Origin: Pseudomonadota bacterium
Lineage (GTDB): Bacteria; Pseudomonadota; Gammaproteobacteria; Xanthomonadales; Ahniellaceae
Length of the DNA stretch: 64,000 bases
Reading direction: 5' to 3'
Assembly: GCA_022843465.1 (NCBI GenBank)
Contig: JALHNO010000003.1
Location: 184,955-248,954, forward strand
Below are positions 38,229 through 47,281 of this stretch, piece after piece. A program made the translations under genes and the position numbers. Numbering within the stretch: position 1 is the stretch's first letter; the number at the start of each line of letters is the position of its first letter. The notes beneath the pieces are model-generated. The model was given only the letters and a program-made list of their open reading frames with translations, searched no databases and was not told the DNA's origin.

Positions 38229-39194
38229 TCAGTGTGCGGCAGACCGCGCACGGAACAGTTTGCCGCCGAGCAGAACCGCGCCGAGTACTGCCGCACCCGC
38301 GACGATGCCGACCACGGCGTTGGCGAGTGCCAGCGCGAGCGCATGCAGGAAGCCGCCGAGTCCGGGTACGTTGGCGGCATTCGCCAGGCTGTGCTCGATC
38401 CCGTGATGCAGCACGGGGACGCCATGCACGAGGATGCCGCCGCCGACCAGGAACATCGCTGCGGTGCCCGCGATCGAGAGTCCCTTCATCAGATAGGGCG
38501 CAGCGCGCAGGATCGTGCGACCCGATGCGCGCTTGAATCGGCGCAGGGCGCTGGCTCCGCTGAGTCGACTGAGATACAGGCCAACGTCGTCGAGCTTGAC
38601 GATCGCGGCGACCAGGCCATAGACGCCCACGGTCATGATGATGGCGATGGCGACCATCACCGAGACCTGCTTGACGAATGGAGCGGTTGCGACGGTACCC
38701 AGGGTGATGACCAGGATTTCCGCGGACAGAATGAAATCGGTGCGCACCGCGCCGCGAATCTTGTCGCGCTCAAGCGCGACCAGATCGATCTCGGGATCGG
38801 CGAGCGCCTGCAGTTGCTGGGCATGGTGTGCCTGCTCGGCAGCAGCATCCGCCTTGGCGTGGATGAACTTGTGCACGAGTTTTTCGAAACCCTCGTAGCA
38901 GAGGTAGGCGCCACCGATCATCAGCAGCGGGATCACGGCCCAGGGCGCCAGGACACTGATGGCCAACGCAGAAGGCACCAGGATCGCCTTGTTTTTCATG
39001 GATCCAACGGCAACCGCCCAGACCACCGGAAGTTCACGGTCGGGCTTGACGCCGGAGACCTGTTCGGCGTTGAGCGCCAGATCATCGCCAAGTACACCGG
39101 CGGTCTTTTTCACCGCCACCTTGCTCATCACCGCCACGTCATCAAGGATGGTGGCAATATCGTCCAACAAGGTGAGTAGACTGCCGCCTGCCAT
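38229..39194 (-). CDS. DUF808 (YedI-like) membrane protein
   Basis: The 321-residue protein begins [21 protein letters not shown], the start signature of DUF808. It has several membrane segments, among them [20 protein letters not shown] and [14 protein letters not shown]. The family has no assigned biochemical role. The start at 39194 was taken because family members begin here; open frame further upstream lacks similarity. It is divergent from the SLC13-type gene. The 299 bases between them hold no clear feature except a tiny leader frame at 39471. Confidence 0.85.
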   Translation of the reverse strand: MAGGSLLTLLDDIATILDDVAVMSKVAVKKTAGVLGDDLALNAEQVSGVKPDRELPVVWAVAVGSMKNKAILVPSALAISVLAPWAVIPLLMIGGAYLCYEGFEKLVHKFIHAKADAAAEQAHHAQQLQALADPEIDLVALERDKIRGAVRTDFILSAEILVITLGTVATAPFVKQVSVMVAIAIIMTVGVYGLVAAIVKLDDVGLYLSRLSGASALRRFKRASGRTILRAAPYLMKGLSIAGTAAMFLVGGGILVHGVPVLHHGIEHSLANAANVPGLGGFLHALALALANAVVGIVAGAAVLGAVLLGGKLFRARSAAH

Positions 39195-39493
39195 GTTCGC
39201 TCCGTCGTTGATTGTCGGTGGCGCCACCGTGGTCGCGCCCAGCGCACAAATTATCAGAGGTGGCGGGCTCCGGTCATCCGGCAAGGGCGCGGTCGGATTT
39301 ATCCCAAGGCGCTGTGCCCTTGCCCTGGCCACCGCAACGTGGACTTGCAACCGGCGTTGCCGTAGTGTCCGCTTCGAAACCGCGCAGTCGCAACTGGCTG
39401 GCGAAATCGGACCGGACAGAACGCAGTACCTGCGCCGGCTGAACTCCTGGCATTCCTACACAGAATCAACATGAACCGACTGCGCCCACTGCC

Positions 39494-41275
39494 ATGACCC
39501 TCGACCAATGGATTGTCCTGCTCACTGCTGTGGCAGCATTGATCGCGTTCGTTACCGAGCGGGTGCCCAGCGAAGTGGTTGCGCTCTCGGTGCTGTGCAT
39601 TCTTGCCGGCACCGGTGTCGTCGATACCGGCATGGCGCTGTCGGGGTTTGCCAGCGAGGCGGTGGTCGCCGTGGGTGCAATGTTTGTCCTCAGTGCTGCC
39701 CTCGAATCGAGTGGGGCGCTGCGCTATTTCGCCGAACGCTTCGCCCACTACGCGCAATCGCGCAACCTGTTCCGGGCCCTGCTGATGCCGATCACCGCGA
39801 CCCTCTCGGCCTTTGTCAACAATACTGCGGTGGTGGCGGTGCTGGTGCCGACAGTCATCCGGATCACTCGCGAACGCGGCTGGAGTCCACAGCGCTTTCT
39901 GATCCCGCTGTCTTTCAGTTCGCAGTTTGGCGGTGTCTGCACCCTGATCGGCAGCTCGACCAATCTTCTCGTGCATTCGCTGGCGCTGAAGGCGGGTCTG
40001 CCCGGATTCACCATGTTCGAGTTTGCCGGGCTGGGCGCCATCATGGTGGTGACCGGCAGCATCTATCTGCTGGTTTTCAGTCGCTGGTTGCTGCCCGAAC
40101 GCGCCGAGTCCGGGGACGATGCGCTGTTCGAGCTGGATGATTTTGTCACCGAACTCACCGTGGTGGGCGAGTCCATTGTCGGCAAGTCGGTAGAGTCGTT
40201 GAAGCTGACCAGTCGACTGGGGCTGACCCCGATCGATCTGATTCGCGCAGACCGACGCGTCTGGCGCCCGGAACAGGTGACGCTGCAGATGGGTGACGTG
40301 ATCCGGGTATCCGGGGCTGTACGCGACATGACGGCGCTGGACCCCAACAGCGGTCTGCGGCTGGCGCCCGAGCAGAAGCTCGGCAAGGTACTGGCCAACG
40401 ACCAGCAGCGGCGGCTGCTGCAGGTCATGGTGCCGGCACAATCGACGGTGATAGGACATTCGCCAATCGAGCTTGGCCTTGCCGAGCGCTACAACGCGGT
40501 ACTGCTGGCGGTGCGCCGTCATGGCAACCCGATTGTGCGCAAGCTCAGCGAAGTACGCTTCGAAGTAGGGGATGTTGCCTTGCTGATGAGTACCGCATCG
40601 GGCGCCCAGACCTTGCAGGAGTTCCATGACTTTGTGGTGCTGCGCGAGGACCACCACGAAGACGTCAAGATCCGTGGCGTCACCTGGCCGCTCACCGTCG
40701 CCGCAGCGGTGGTCGCGTGTGCCGCGTTCGGCTGGCTGCCGATCTATCTGGCTGCCCTGATTGGCTGTCTCGCCCTGGTGCTGACACGCACCCTGAGCAG
40801 CACCGCCGCGCTGGAGTCAGTGCAGTGGCGCGTGCTGTTCCTGATCGCCGGCATGCTGCCGCTCGGAATCGCCATCGAGCAGACCGGCCTGGCCTCGACA
40901 GCAGTGAAGATGTTCCTCGATTTCAGCGGTGCGTCGTCGCCCATCCTGGTACTCAGCCTGCTGTACCTGACGACGTCGATACTCACCGAATTTCTGAGCA
41001 ACAATGCCGCCGCGGTCTTGCTGGTGCCGGTGGCGCTGGCACTCGGTGCCCACTTCGGCGTCGATCCCAAGCCATTCCTGATTGCGATCACCTTTGCCGC
41101 ATCCAGCAGCTTCACGACGCCGGTCGGCTACCAGACCAACACCATGGTCTATGGCGCCGGCAACTACCGCTTCATGGATTTCGTGCGCATCGGGCTGCCG
41201 CTGAACATCGTGTTCTGGATCGTCGCGAGCTTCGCGATCCCGGTGTATTTTCCATTTACGGCGGCGTCGCCATGA
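39494..41275 (+). CDS. SLC13/DASS-type anion transporter with two RCK_C (TrkA-C) domains
   Basis: The 593-residue protein has two clusters of membrane helices (about 1-195 and 395-590). Transport signatures are FVNNTAVVAVLVP and SSQFGGVCTLIGSSTN in the first, and FLSNNAAAVLLVPVAL and TTPVGYQTNTMVYG in the second. The cytoplasmic loop carries two TrkA-C-like domains (about 210-295 and 305-385), likely ligand-binding regulatory modules. The family imports dicarboxylates or sulfate with sodium; the substrate cannot be fixed. No ribosome site stands before the ATG, which overlaps the stop of an eight-codon upstream frame (39471-39497). Confidence 0.88.
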   Translation: MTLDQWIVLLTAVAALIAFVTERVPSEVVALSVLCILAGTGVVDTGMALSGFASEAVVAVGAMFVLSAALESSGALRYFAERFAHYAQSRNLFRALLMPITATLSAFVNNTAVVAVLVPTVIRITRERGWSPQRFLIPLSFSSQFGGVCTLIGSSTNLLVHSLALKAGLPGFTMFEFAGLGAIMVVTGSIYLLVFSRWLLPERAESGDDALFELDDFVTELTVVGESIVGKSVESLKLTSRLGLTPIDLIRADRRVWRPEQVTLQMGDVIRVSGAVRDMTALDPNSGLRLAPEQKLGKVLANDQQRRLLQVMVPAQSTVIGHSPIELGLAERYNAVLLAVRRHGNPIVRKLSEVRFEVGDVALLMSTASGAQTLQEFHDFVVLREDHHEDVKIRGVTWPLTVAAAVVACAAFGWLPIYLAALIGCLALVLTRTLSSTAALESVQWRVLFLIAGMLPLGIAIEQTGLASTAVKMFLDFSGASSPILVLSLLYLTTSILTEFLSNNAAAVLLVPVALALGAHFGVDPKPFLIAITFAASSSFTTPVGYQTNTMVYGAGNYRFMDFVRIGLPLNIVFWIVASFAIPVYFPFTAASP

Positions 41276-41358
41276 GCCATCCGCTGCTGGTCGCGTACCG
41301 GCTTGCCATCGGTCCTCGGGATGGCGGAGATTGGTCTGAGGGACGGTGGTCGCGATGA
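41272..41358 (+). CDS. Possible 28-residue linking ORF
   Basis: An ATG overlaps the SLC13 stop (ATGA at 41272-41275) and the frame ends in a TGA that overlaps the MscS start (ATGA at 41355-41358). The predicted peptide MSHPLLVAYRLAIG... ends in a Gly/Trp/Arg-rich tail and resembles nothing I recognise. It may serve only to couple translation across the 79-base gap, or may be chance. Confidence 0.25.
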   Translation: MSHPLLVAYRLAIGPRDGGDWSEGRWSR

Positions 41359-42440
41359 GTACGGATCTGTCCGAGAGTCTGAAATCATTGTCCGGCATCG
41401 GCGATACCGGGTTGATGAATATCGGCGAGGCCGTCGTCACGCCGCTGGGGATACTGAAACTGCTGGCGATTCTGGCCGGTGCGATCGTGCTGTCATGGCT
41501 GGCGCGGCGTGGCCTGAGCCGGATCGAACGCAGTCGTGATCCTTCGATGCGACCGGCCTTTTATACTGTCGGCCGCGTGCTGCACTACGTATTGCTTGGC
41601 ACCGGGCTGGTGATTGCCCTGGGCAGTATCGGCATCGACCTTTCCAAGCTGACCTTGTTCGTTTCCGCGCTCGGAATCGGTCTCGGATTCGGCATGCAGG
41701 CCATCATCAGCAATTTTGTGTCCGGCCTGATCATCCTGTTCGAGCGCCATCTGAAGGTGGGAGATTTTGTCGAACTGGAGTCTGGTGTGACCGGCGAGGT
41801 GCGCGAGATCAACATCCGCGCAACCCGGATCACTACCAATGACAACATCGATGTGCTGGTGCCGAACAGCGAGTTCGTCAACGGTCGCGTCGTCAACTGG
41901 ACGCTGGACGAACTTTCGCGTCGGGTTCGCATCAAGTTTGGTGTCAGTTATGCCGCCGACAAGGGCCGGGTCCGCGAGGCCGTGCTGCGGGCCGCACACA
42001 CGGTCCCCTTCACCCGCGATGGCGAGCGTCATCGTCCCCAGGTCTGGCTGACCGGGTTCGGGGATTCCAGCCTGGATTTCGAATTGGTCGTCTGGTTGTT
42101 GCCGGAAGCCGTGAAGCGTCCGGCCACAGTGCATGCCGCCTATTGCTGGGCGATCGACGACGCCCTGCGCGCGGCCGGGATCGAGATTCCGTTCCCGCAG
42201 CGGGATCTTCATGTGCGCTCGCTGTTCGGACTTGAGTCCAGCGCGGCCCAGCGATTCGTGCGCGGGGACGCCGGCAAACCGGAGACTGCTGAGCCGAACC
42301 CGCCCGTCACCAGCCCCTCGGCAAATGACGCGCTCGACGAAGCGGTTCGCCTTGCCAAAGAAGATGCACCTCCACCAGGGGCTCAGGCGTCGGAAGCGAG
42401 TCCGGCGACATCCGCTGGCGAAGGGAAGCAGCAGGAGTAG
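41355..42440 (+). CDS. MscS-family small-conductance mechanosensitive channel
   Basis: The 361-residue protein has three membrane helices. The pore helix is glycine/alanine rich (SALGIGLGFGMQAIISNFVSG) and is followed by the beta domain (LKVGDFVELESGVTGEVREI) and the alpha/beta domain. The channel opens under membrane tension to release solutes. An acidic, proline-rich tail of about 60 residues is added at the C-terminus. GTG at 41346 is an alternative start, three codons upstream. Confidence 0.93.
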   Translation: MSTDLSESLKSLSGIGDTGLMNIGEAVVTPLGILKLLAILAGAIVLSWLARRGLSRIERSRDPSMRPAFYTVGRVLHYVLLGTGLVIALGSIGIDLSKLTLFVSALGIGLGFGMQAIISNFVSGLIILFERHLKVGDFVELESGVTGEVREINIRATRITTNDNIDVLVPNSEFVNGRVVNWTLDELSRRVRIKFGVSYAADKGRVREAVLRAAHTVPFTRDGERHRPQVWLTGFGDSSLDFELVVWLLPEAVKRPATVHAAYCWAIDDALRAAGIEIPFPQRDLHVRSLFGLESSAAQRFVRGDAGKPETAEPNPPVTSPSANDALDEAVRLAKEDAPPPGAQASEASPATSAGEGKQQE

Positions 42441-42629
42441 CCAGGAGATGTCTGCCGCCGGGTTGGAGCGGCGGCGATCGCGGTCGCTCTTGCGGCGGCA
42501 GCGGCAGCCATAAATGAATGCGGCATGGATGAAGGGCTGCGGCAATCGCAGTCAGAAGAGCGCATGCTCGTCTCCGATCAGGCAGAATGTCCGGCTAGTT
42601 GACGCCTGGCTGGCGTGGAGAAGACCGAT

Positions 42630-44261
42630 ATGAGAAACAGGATTCGCGAGCAGCTGTTCGCATTGCGCGGCTGGTGGACGGCGCTGGCGCGTTCGGTCGA
42701 CCATGAAGCGGTCATCGAATCGGTGGACAATGATGGTCATCTGAGCGCCAGCTACCTCTTCATGTGTGTCATGTCGGCGGGCATTGCCGTCACCGGTCTG
42801 CTGGTGAATTCCCCCGCCGTCATCATCGGCGCGATGTTGATCTCGCCCCTGATGGCGCCGATCGTGCGCCTGGGTCTGGGTGTTGCGACCCTCGATCATG
42901 AGCGGGCCCGGGGCGCTCTGGGTGTGCTGCTGGCAGGCATGGGCTTTGCGCTGGTGACGGCGGTGTCGATCGTCTGGATGTCGCCGATTCGCGATCTGAC
43001 GCCGGAAATCGCGGCGCGCACGCACCCGAACCTGTTTGATCTGCTGATCGCCGTGCTTTCCGGATTGGCCGGAGGTTATGCGATGGTACGTGGCCGCGGT
43101 GGCGCCATCGTCGGCGTCGCCATCGCCACTGCGCTGATGCCGCCGATGGCTGTAGTGGGCTACGGACTGGCGTCTTCGCAGTGGGCGGTGGCACGTGGCT
43201 CGCTGCTGCTGTTCACCACCAATCTGGTTGCGATCGCGCTCAGCGTCACCGCCATCACGACCTGGTATGGCTTCAGTCGCCGGCGCGTTCGGCACGCCGT
43301 GGTCTGGCAGACCGGACTGGCCTTTCTGCTGATTCTGCCGCTGACTTTCCCGCTCTGGCATTCCCTGCTGGCGATATCGCAGCAGGCGCAACTGGTCCGG
43401 TCGGTACGCCAGTCGGTCGCGGCGGTGCTGGGCGCGGATCAGAGCCGCATCATCAGCCTGCAGGTGGGTGGCGGCAACAAGGGCAAGCCTACCCGAGTGG
43501 ATCTGACACTGGCGGCGCGACATTACGATCGCGATGCCGACCAGCGCCTGCGCGCTGCGATTGACGATGTGGTGGACGGCCCGCTCGACCTGCGGCTCTC
43601 TCCCATCGAAGAGGCGGATCTGGCGGATTCGGTCCTGTCCAACCCGGTGGCGGCATTGCCGGTGGTGGCGCCGCCGCAGCCTCCGCATCCGGCAGAGGTC
43701 CTGCTGGACAATTTTCCGATTCCGCTGGCGGCGCATGAACTCGACATCGAAGACCGCCGCATGGTGCTGTATGTCGGCAAGCAGACCATGGACCTGGCTG
43801 CCTGCCGGGACATCGAGGCGGAGTTGCATGCGCGCTTCAATGACTGGTCGATCCGGGTGGCACCGCCCGTGCAGGGCCTGCCGGAAATCCCGTTTGCCAA
43901 GGGCAGCGCGGTACTCGGCATCACCGCGAGTGAGACAGTCGACTTGATTGCCTGGACCCTGGCCAGCTGGAATGTCCGTTCGGTTCGGGTTTTCGGATTT
44001 GCCAGCAGCGAGGGTGGCGGCAACGCGCGCCTGGCCAAGCAGCGTGCCGAGTCGGTGGCGCAGCGTCTTTCCGAGGCGGGCTTCGAATCCGAGACTGTGG
44101 TGGCCTTCCGTCAGCCCGATCAGGAGCGCGGTGAGATTGATGCCGGCAGGGTCGCCTTCCGGGTTGCTCTGGTGACACCACTGCAACAGCCCGCGCCGGA
44201 ACCCGTACGCTCAGAAGGCGTTTCCTTGCCGCGCGATGCGGCGCTCCGGGAGTTGCCCTGA
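42630..44261 (+). CDS. DUF389 membrane protein fused to an OmpA-like domain
   Basis: The 543-residue protein has a DUF389 membrane domain with six helices (VTGLLVNSPAVIIGAMLISPLMAPI is its hallmark; GIAIATALMPP-like block at VGVAIATALMPPM). The C-terminal 170 residues resemble an OmpA/MotB peptidoglycan-binding domain: LGITASETVDLIAWTL, VRVFGFASSEGGGNARLAKQRAESV. DUF389 has no settled function. The ATG at 42630 has GGAGAAGA before it; a GTG 15 bases upstream is possible. The 443 bases that follow (44262-44704) hold no gene that I can support. Confidence 0.78.
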   Translation: MRNRIREQLFALRGWWTALARSVDHEAVIESVDNDGHLSASYLFMCVMSAGIAVTGLLVNSPAVIIGAMLISPLMAPIVRLGLGVATLDHERARGALGVLLAGMGFALVTAVSIVWMSPIRDLTPEIAARTHPNLFDLLIAVLSGLAGGYAMVRGRGGAIVGVAIATALMPPMAVVGYGLASSQWAVARGSLLLFTTNLVAIALSVTAITTWYGFSRRRVRHAVVWQTGLAFLLILPLTFPLWHSLLAISQQAQLVRSVRQSVAAVLGADQSRIISLQVGGGNKGKPTRVDLTLAARHYDRDADQRLRAAIDDVVDGPLDLRLSPIEEADLADSVLSNPVAALPVVAPPQPPHPAEVLLDNFPIPLAAHELDIEDRRMVLYVGKQTMDLAACRDIEAELHARFNDWSIRVAPPVQGLPEIPFAKGSAVLGITASETVDLIAWTLASWNVRSVRVFGFASSEGGGNARLAKQRAESVAQRLSEAGFESETVVAFRQPDQERGEIDAGRVAFRVALVTPLQQPAPEPVRSEGVSLPRDAALRELP

Positions 44262-44394
44262 GCCAGCCATCGGAACTGTCCGCGGACTGGACGACCACGG
44301 TCTGCTGCGTCTGATCAGTGCGACCTCTTGTGGCGTTGTGCACGCCATTCGCACCGGTGCTCAGCTTCCTGAGGTGCCGCATGACCCTGATGAG

Positions 44395-44447
44395 TTGACG
44401 TCCGCTCGGATGCGGGCGTAGGCTCAAGTTGTTGATCCCGGGGGATC
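44395..44447 (+). promoter_or_regulatory. Candidate promoter and palindromic site before the chemosensory operon
   Basis: TTGACG at 44395-44400 and a weak TAGGCT at 44419-44424 (18-base spacer) precede the perfect dyad GATCCC-GG-GGGATC at 44434-44447. The dyad could be an operator. It lies 257 bases before the first cheW. Confidence 0.3.
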
Positions 44448-44704
44448 GACGCACGGGCCCGCTGTTCTCGCCCGTTGGTGTGAGTCAGGCCGCAGCTGTG
44501 CTGCGCGGCTTCCGCTTACCGTCATGGCTGTGCAATGCATGGAGGGTCCCCGATGGCATTACTCAGGCGAATCCAGTCCACACTCCACTCCGGCTCCTGC
44601 CCTGCGCATCCTGCACGCGTCAAGGTCGACCATTCGTGCGGGGTCGGCTGGGAAGAGCCAGATTCTTGGCCCGGTGCCATCCCTTGCGGTGGGCGGGGGG
44701 TGCG

Positions 44705-45160
44705 GTGAGCACCTTGCATGTCCTGGTGTTTCCCTTGGCCGATCTGAGCATCGGTCTGCCACTCGGTGCGGTGGAACGTGTGCTGCAGGCGGCCGCGCTC
44801 AGTCCCTTGCCAGGGGCGCCGTCACTGATTCTTGGTCTTCTTGTGTTCCATGGCCGCGCCATCCCGGTCGGCGACACCCGATTGCGGTTCGCGCTGCCTC
44901 CGCGACCCTTGAGATCAGCGGACGTATTGATCCTTTGTCGCGGCGGATCGCGAAGCCTGGCCCTGCTGGCTGATGGGCTGCCGGAACTGCGCGTCTATGA
45001 CAACGATCGCGTTTTCGCGACCGCGAGTCTGGGCAAGCTGATCGCTCATATTCCTGGCGTGGTTCCCGGTCCGGACGGCTGTGTGCTGATCCACGATCTG
45101 GATCGGTTCATGTCATTCAGTGAACACGATCAGCTTGAGGAGGCGCTGCGCCATGTCTGA
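44705..45160 (+). CDS. CheW-like coupling protein, WspB-like position
   Basis: The 151-residue protein is one CheW domain (LVFPLADLSIGLPLGAVERVLQ, VLIHDLDRFMSF). It would link the methyl-accepting receptor to the CheA kinase. The start is a GTG at 44705 preceded by a G-rich site. It overlaps cheR by eight bases, so translation is coupled. It is the first gene of a seven-gene chemosensory operon. Confidence 0.8.
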   Translation: MSTLHVLVFPLADLSIGLPLGAVERVLQAAALSPLPGAPSLILGLLVFHGRAIPVGDTRLRFALPPRPLRSADVLILCRGGSRSLALLADGLPELRVYDNDRVFATASLGKLIAHIPGVVPGPDGCVLIHDLDRFMSFSEHDQLEEALRHV

Positions 45161-46631
45161 TGCCACGCTTCGCTCGATCGCGGCCGGTACCTGGTCGGCA
45201 CTGAGTGACCGCGTGGCTCAGCACATGGGGATCGATCACAGCAAGGGTCGACAGGACGACCTCGTTGCACGAATCATGGCGGCGACGCCGGGACTCGGCT
45301 ATGCCGATGTCGATGAATGTGTGAAAAACCTGCTGAACACGCCCTGGTCGTCTGCCCGCATACAGAAGCTGGCATCCCATCTCAGCGTACGCGAGACCTA
45401 TTTCTACCGCGAACTGGCGAGCTTGCGCGCATTGCAGGAGCAGGTCCTGCCTGCCCTGCTGGCCAGTCGCCGCGCACAGGGCCGACGCCTGCGGGTGTGG
45501 ACCGCCGGCTGTTGTACGGGTGAAGAGCCGTATTCGCTGGGGATCCTGCTGCACGAACTGCTGGCAGACATCGAGGGCTGGGATATTGAGATCCGTGCCA
45601 GCGACATCGACGAGCAGGCACTGCTGCGCGCCCGCGATGGCGAGTATGCGGCCTGGTCGTTCCGCGAATTGCCCGACGAGTTGAAGACGAGGTATTTCAC
45701 GGCGGCTGCGGGCAATCGCCATCGAATCGCACGCCGAGTGCACGATCTGGTCCGGTTCGAGTACCACAATCTGGCCGATCCGCTCGCGTTCGCTCGTACC
45801 ACTGCCAGTTACGATCTCATCCTGTGCCGTAATGTGCTGATCTATTTCGCTCCTGGCACTGTGCGCACGGTGCTGGATGGCCTGGCGGGGTCTCTCGTTC
45901 GGGATGGCTGGCTTGTGGTGGGCGCAGTCGAACTGTCGCTGGTCGACTCCTCTGGATTGGTCGCGGTCGCATTCGATGAATGCGTATTGCACCGGCGTTC
46001 GGACGAGTCTGGCCTGGACGCGGGCCCGACGGCAGCTTTGCACTTGACGACGACCCCGGAGGTGGCGGGACAGCGCACATCGGGCCGAACCGCTGCGCCA
46101 ATGCCGCAACGCCGCAGATTGCCGCAAGGGCGCATATCGGCAAGCCCGCGACCGGCTGGCGATTCGCTTCCGGCGGCCGGCGATGTCGCTGCGATGCCGT
46201 CCATACAGCCGACTGGTGCGCTGACGCCGCGGATCGATGCGATGGCGATGCGGGCCAGGGCCTGCGCCGATGCCGGGCAATGGGCAGACGCGCGTGACGC
46301 CTGCCTGAGCGGACTGCGATCGGCGCCTGAAGCTGTCGGGCTGCATGAAGTGCTCGCCATTGCGCTGCGCGAACTTGGTGAGATCGCGCCCGCGATCGCG
46401 CGTCTGCGGCGGGTGCTTTCGCTGGATCCCGGCAATTGGCGCGCCCATTACTGGTTGGGCCAGTGGCTGGGTCAGGTGGGGCGCAGGCGATCTGCGGTAC
46501 GTCATCTTCAACGGGCACTGGCCCTGATCGAGCATTTGGCCGAGAGCGGTCGCCAGCTTGAGGGGGGTGGACTGAGCCCAATCCTGGTTGTGGCTTCGAT
46601 ACGGGCGACGCTGGCGGCGCACAACAAATGA
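45153..46631 (+). CDS. CheR-type receptor methyltransferase with C-terminal TPR region, WspC-like
   Basis: The 492-residue protein has a CheR domain in residues 1-275: the all-helical N-terminal subdomain, RETYFYRE, the SAM-binding AGCCTGEEPYSLG, and LILCRNVLIYF. A low-complexity linker rich in Ala, Pro and Arg follows, then about 120 residues with TPR-like pairs (GQWADARDACLSGLRSAPEA, GEIAPAIARLRRVLSLDPGN). CheR proteins with a TPR tail are typical of Wsp and other alternative-function systems. It would methylate glutamates of the neighbouring receptor. It overlaps the next gene by four bases. Confidence 0.88.
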   Translation: MSDATLRSIAAGTWSALSDRVAQHMGIDHSKGRQDDLVARIMAATPGLGYADVDECVKNLLNTPWSSARIQKLASHLSVRETYFYRELASLRALQEQVLPALLASRRAQGRRLRVWTAGCCTGEEPYSLGILLHELLADIEGWDIEIRASDIDEQALLRARDGEYAAWSFRELPDELKTRYFTAAAGNRHRIARRVHDLVRFEYHNLADPLAFARTTASYDLILCRNVLIYFAPGTVRTVLDGLAGSLVRDGWLVVGAVELSLVDSSGLVAVAFDECVLHRRSDESGLDAGPTAALHLTTTPEVAGQRTSGRTAAPMPQRRRLPQGRISASPRPAGDSLPAAGDVAAMPSIQPTGALTPRIDAMAMRARACADAGQWADARDACLSGLRSAPEAVGLHEVLAIALRELGEIAPAIARLRRVLSLDPGNWRAHYWLGQWLGQVGRRRSAVRHLQRALALIEHLAESGRQLEGGGLSPILVVASIRATLAAHNK

Positions 46632-47272
46632 CGAGATCCCTTCATCAGCGTGAGCCGCAGCGTCGGCCCGTGGACTGGCAGGCGCTGCACGCGCGCCTTC
46701 GCGACGCGGTGGAGAAGGCCTCGGTCGCTGGTCGATTCGATGAGCACGCGGACCAGACCAGGCTGGCTGAGCGGGCGCGTCAGTTCGCGCAACTACCGGA
46801 AGTACAGGGGCCGCCAACAGAGCGCATCGACGTACTGGAATTCGAGCTGGGACGGGAGCGAATCGCGGTCGCCGCCTGCTTCGTCGCCACCGTCCAGGCT
46901 CTGCGGGTATTGACGCCGCTGCCGCGAACGCCGCCGCATATTCGCGGCATTGCCGATGTCCGCGGCAACCTGATCGCCGTGCTCGATCTTGGGCTATGGC
47001 TGCAGCTGCCGCGTCGCGGCATCACCCAGCTGGATCGGTTGATCGTGCTGCAGGCGCAGACCCGCCAGATCGCGGTGCTCGCTGATTGCGTCGCCGGCGT
47101 GCGAAGCCTGGAGCGCGCGCGGGTCAGGCAATACGACCATGGCAGCGGCGCGCTGAGCACGGTGGATGGCGCAGGCAGCGGAGGCAACCGTCTGCTGCTT
47201 GTCGATGTCGAGCACTTGCTGGCGAGTTCGGATCTTCTGCAGGTTCACCACAGCCATGGATTGTCAGGATAA
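46628..47272 (+). CDS. CheW-like coupling protein with N-terminal extension, WspD-like
   Basis: The 214-residue protein has an N-terminal helical region of about 65 residues followed by a CheW domain (IDVLEFELGRERIAVAA, RTPPHIRGIADVRGNLIAVLDL, LLLVDVEHLL). The N-terminal extension and its place after the TPR-CheR match WspD. The ATG overlaps the cheR stop (ATGA). Confidence 0.85.
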   Translation: MTRSLHQREPQRRPVDWQALHARLRDAVEKASVAGRFDEHADQTRLAERARQFAQLPEVQGPPTERIDVLEFELGRERIAVAACFVATVQALRVLTPLPRTPPHIRGIADVRGNLIAVLDLGLWLQLPRRGITQLDRLIVLQAQTRQIAVLADCVAGVRSLERARVRQYDHGSGALSTVDGAGSGGNRLLLVDVEHLLASSDLLQVHHSHGLSG

Positions 47273-47281
47273 GGAGGCTTC

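Noticed and set aside
39212-39442. Possible small gene between DUF808 and the SLC13-type gene
   Set aside because: The frame has no ribosome site, no family features and a composition typical of non-coding GC-rich DNA. The region is better read as a divergent promoter region.
41346-41354. GTG start for the MscS gene at 41346
   Set aside because: It would add only three residues. The ATG at 41355 forms the usual ATGA junction, so it was preferred, but the GTG cannot be excluded.
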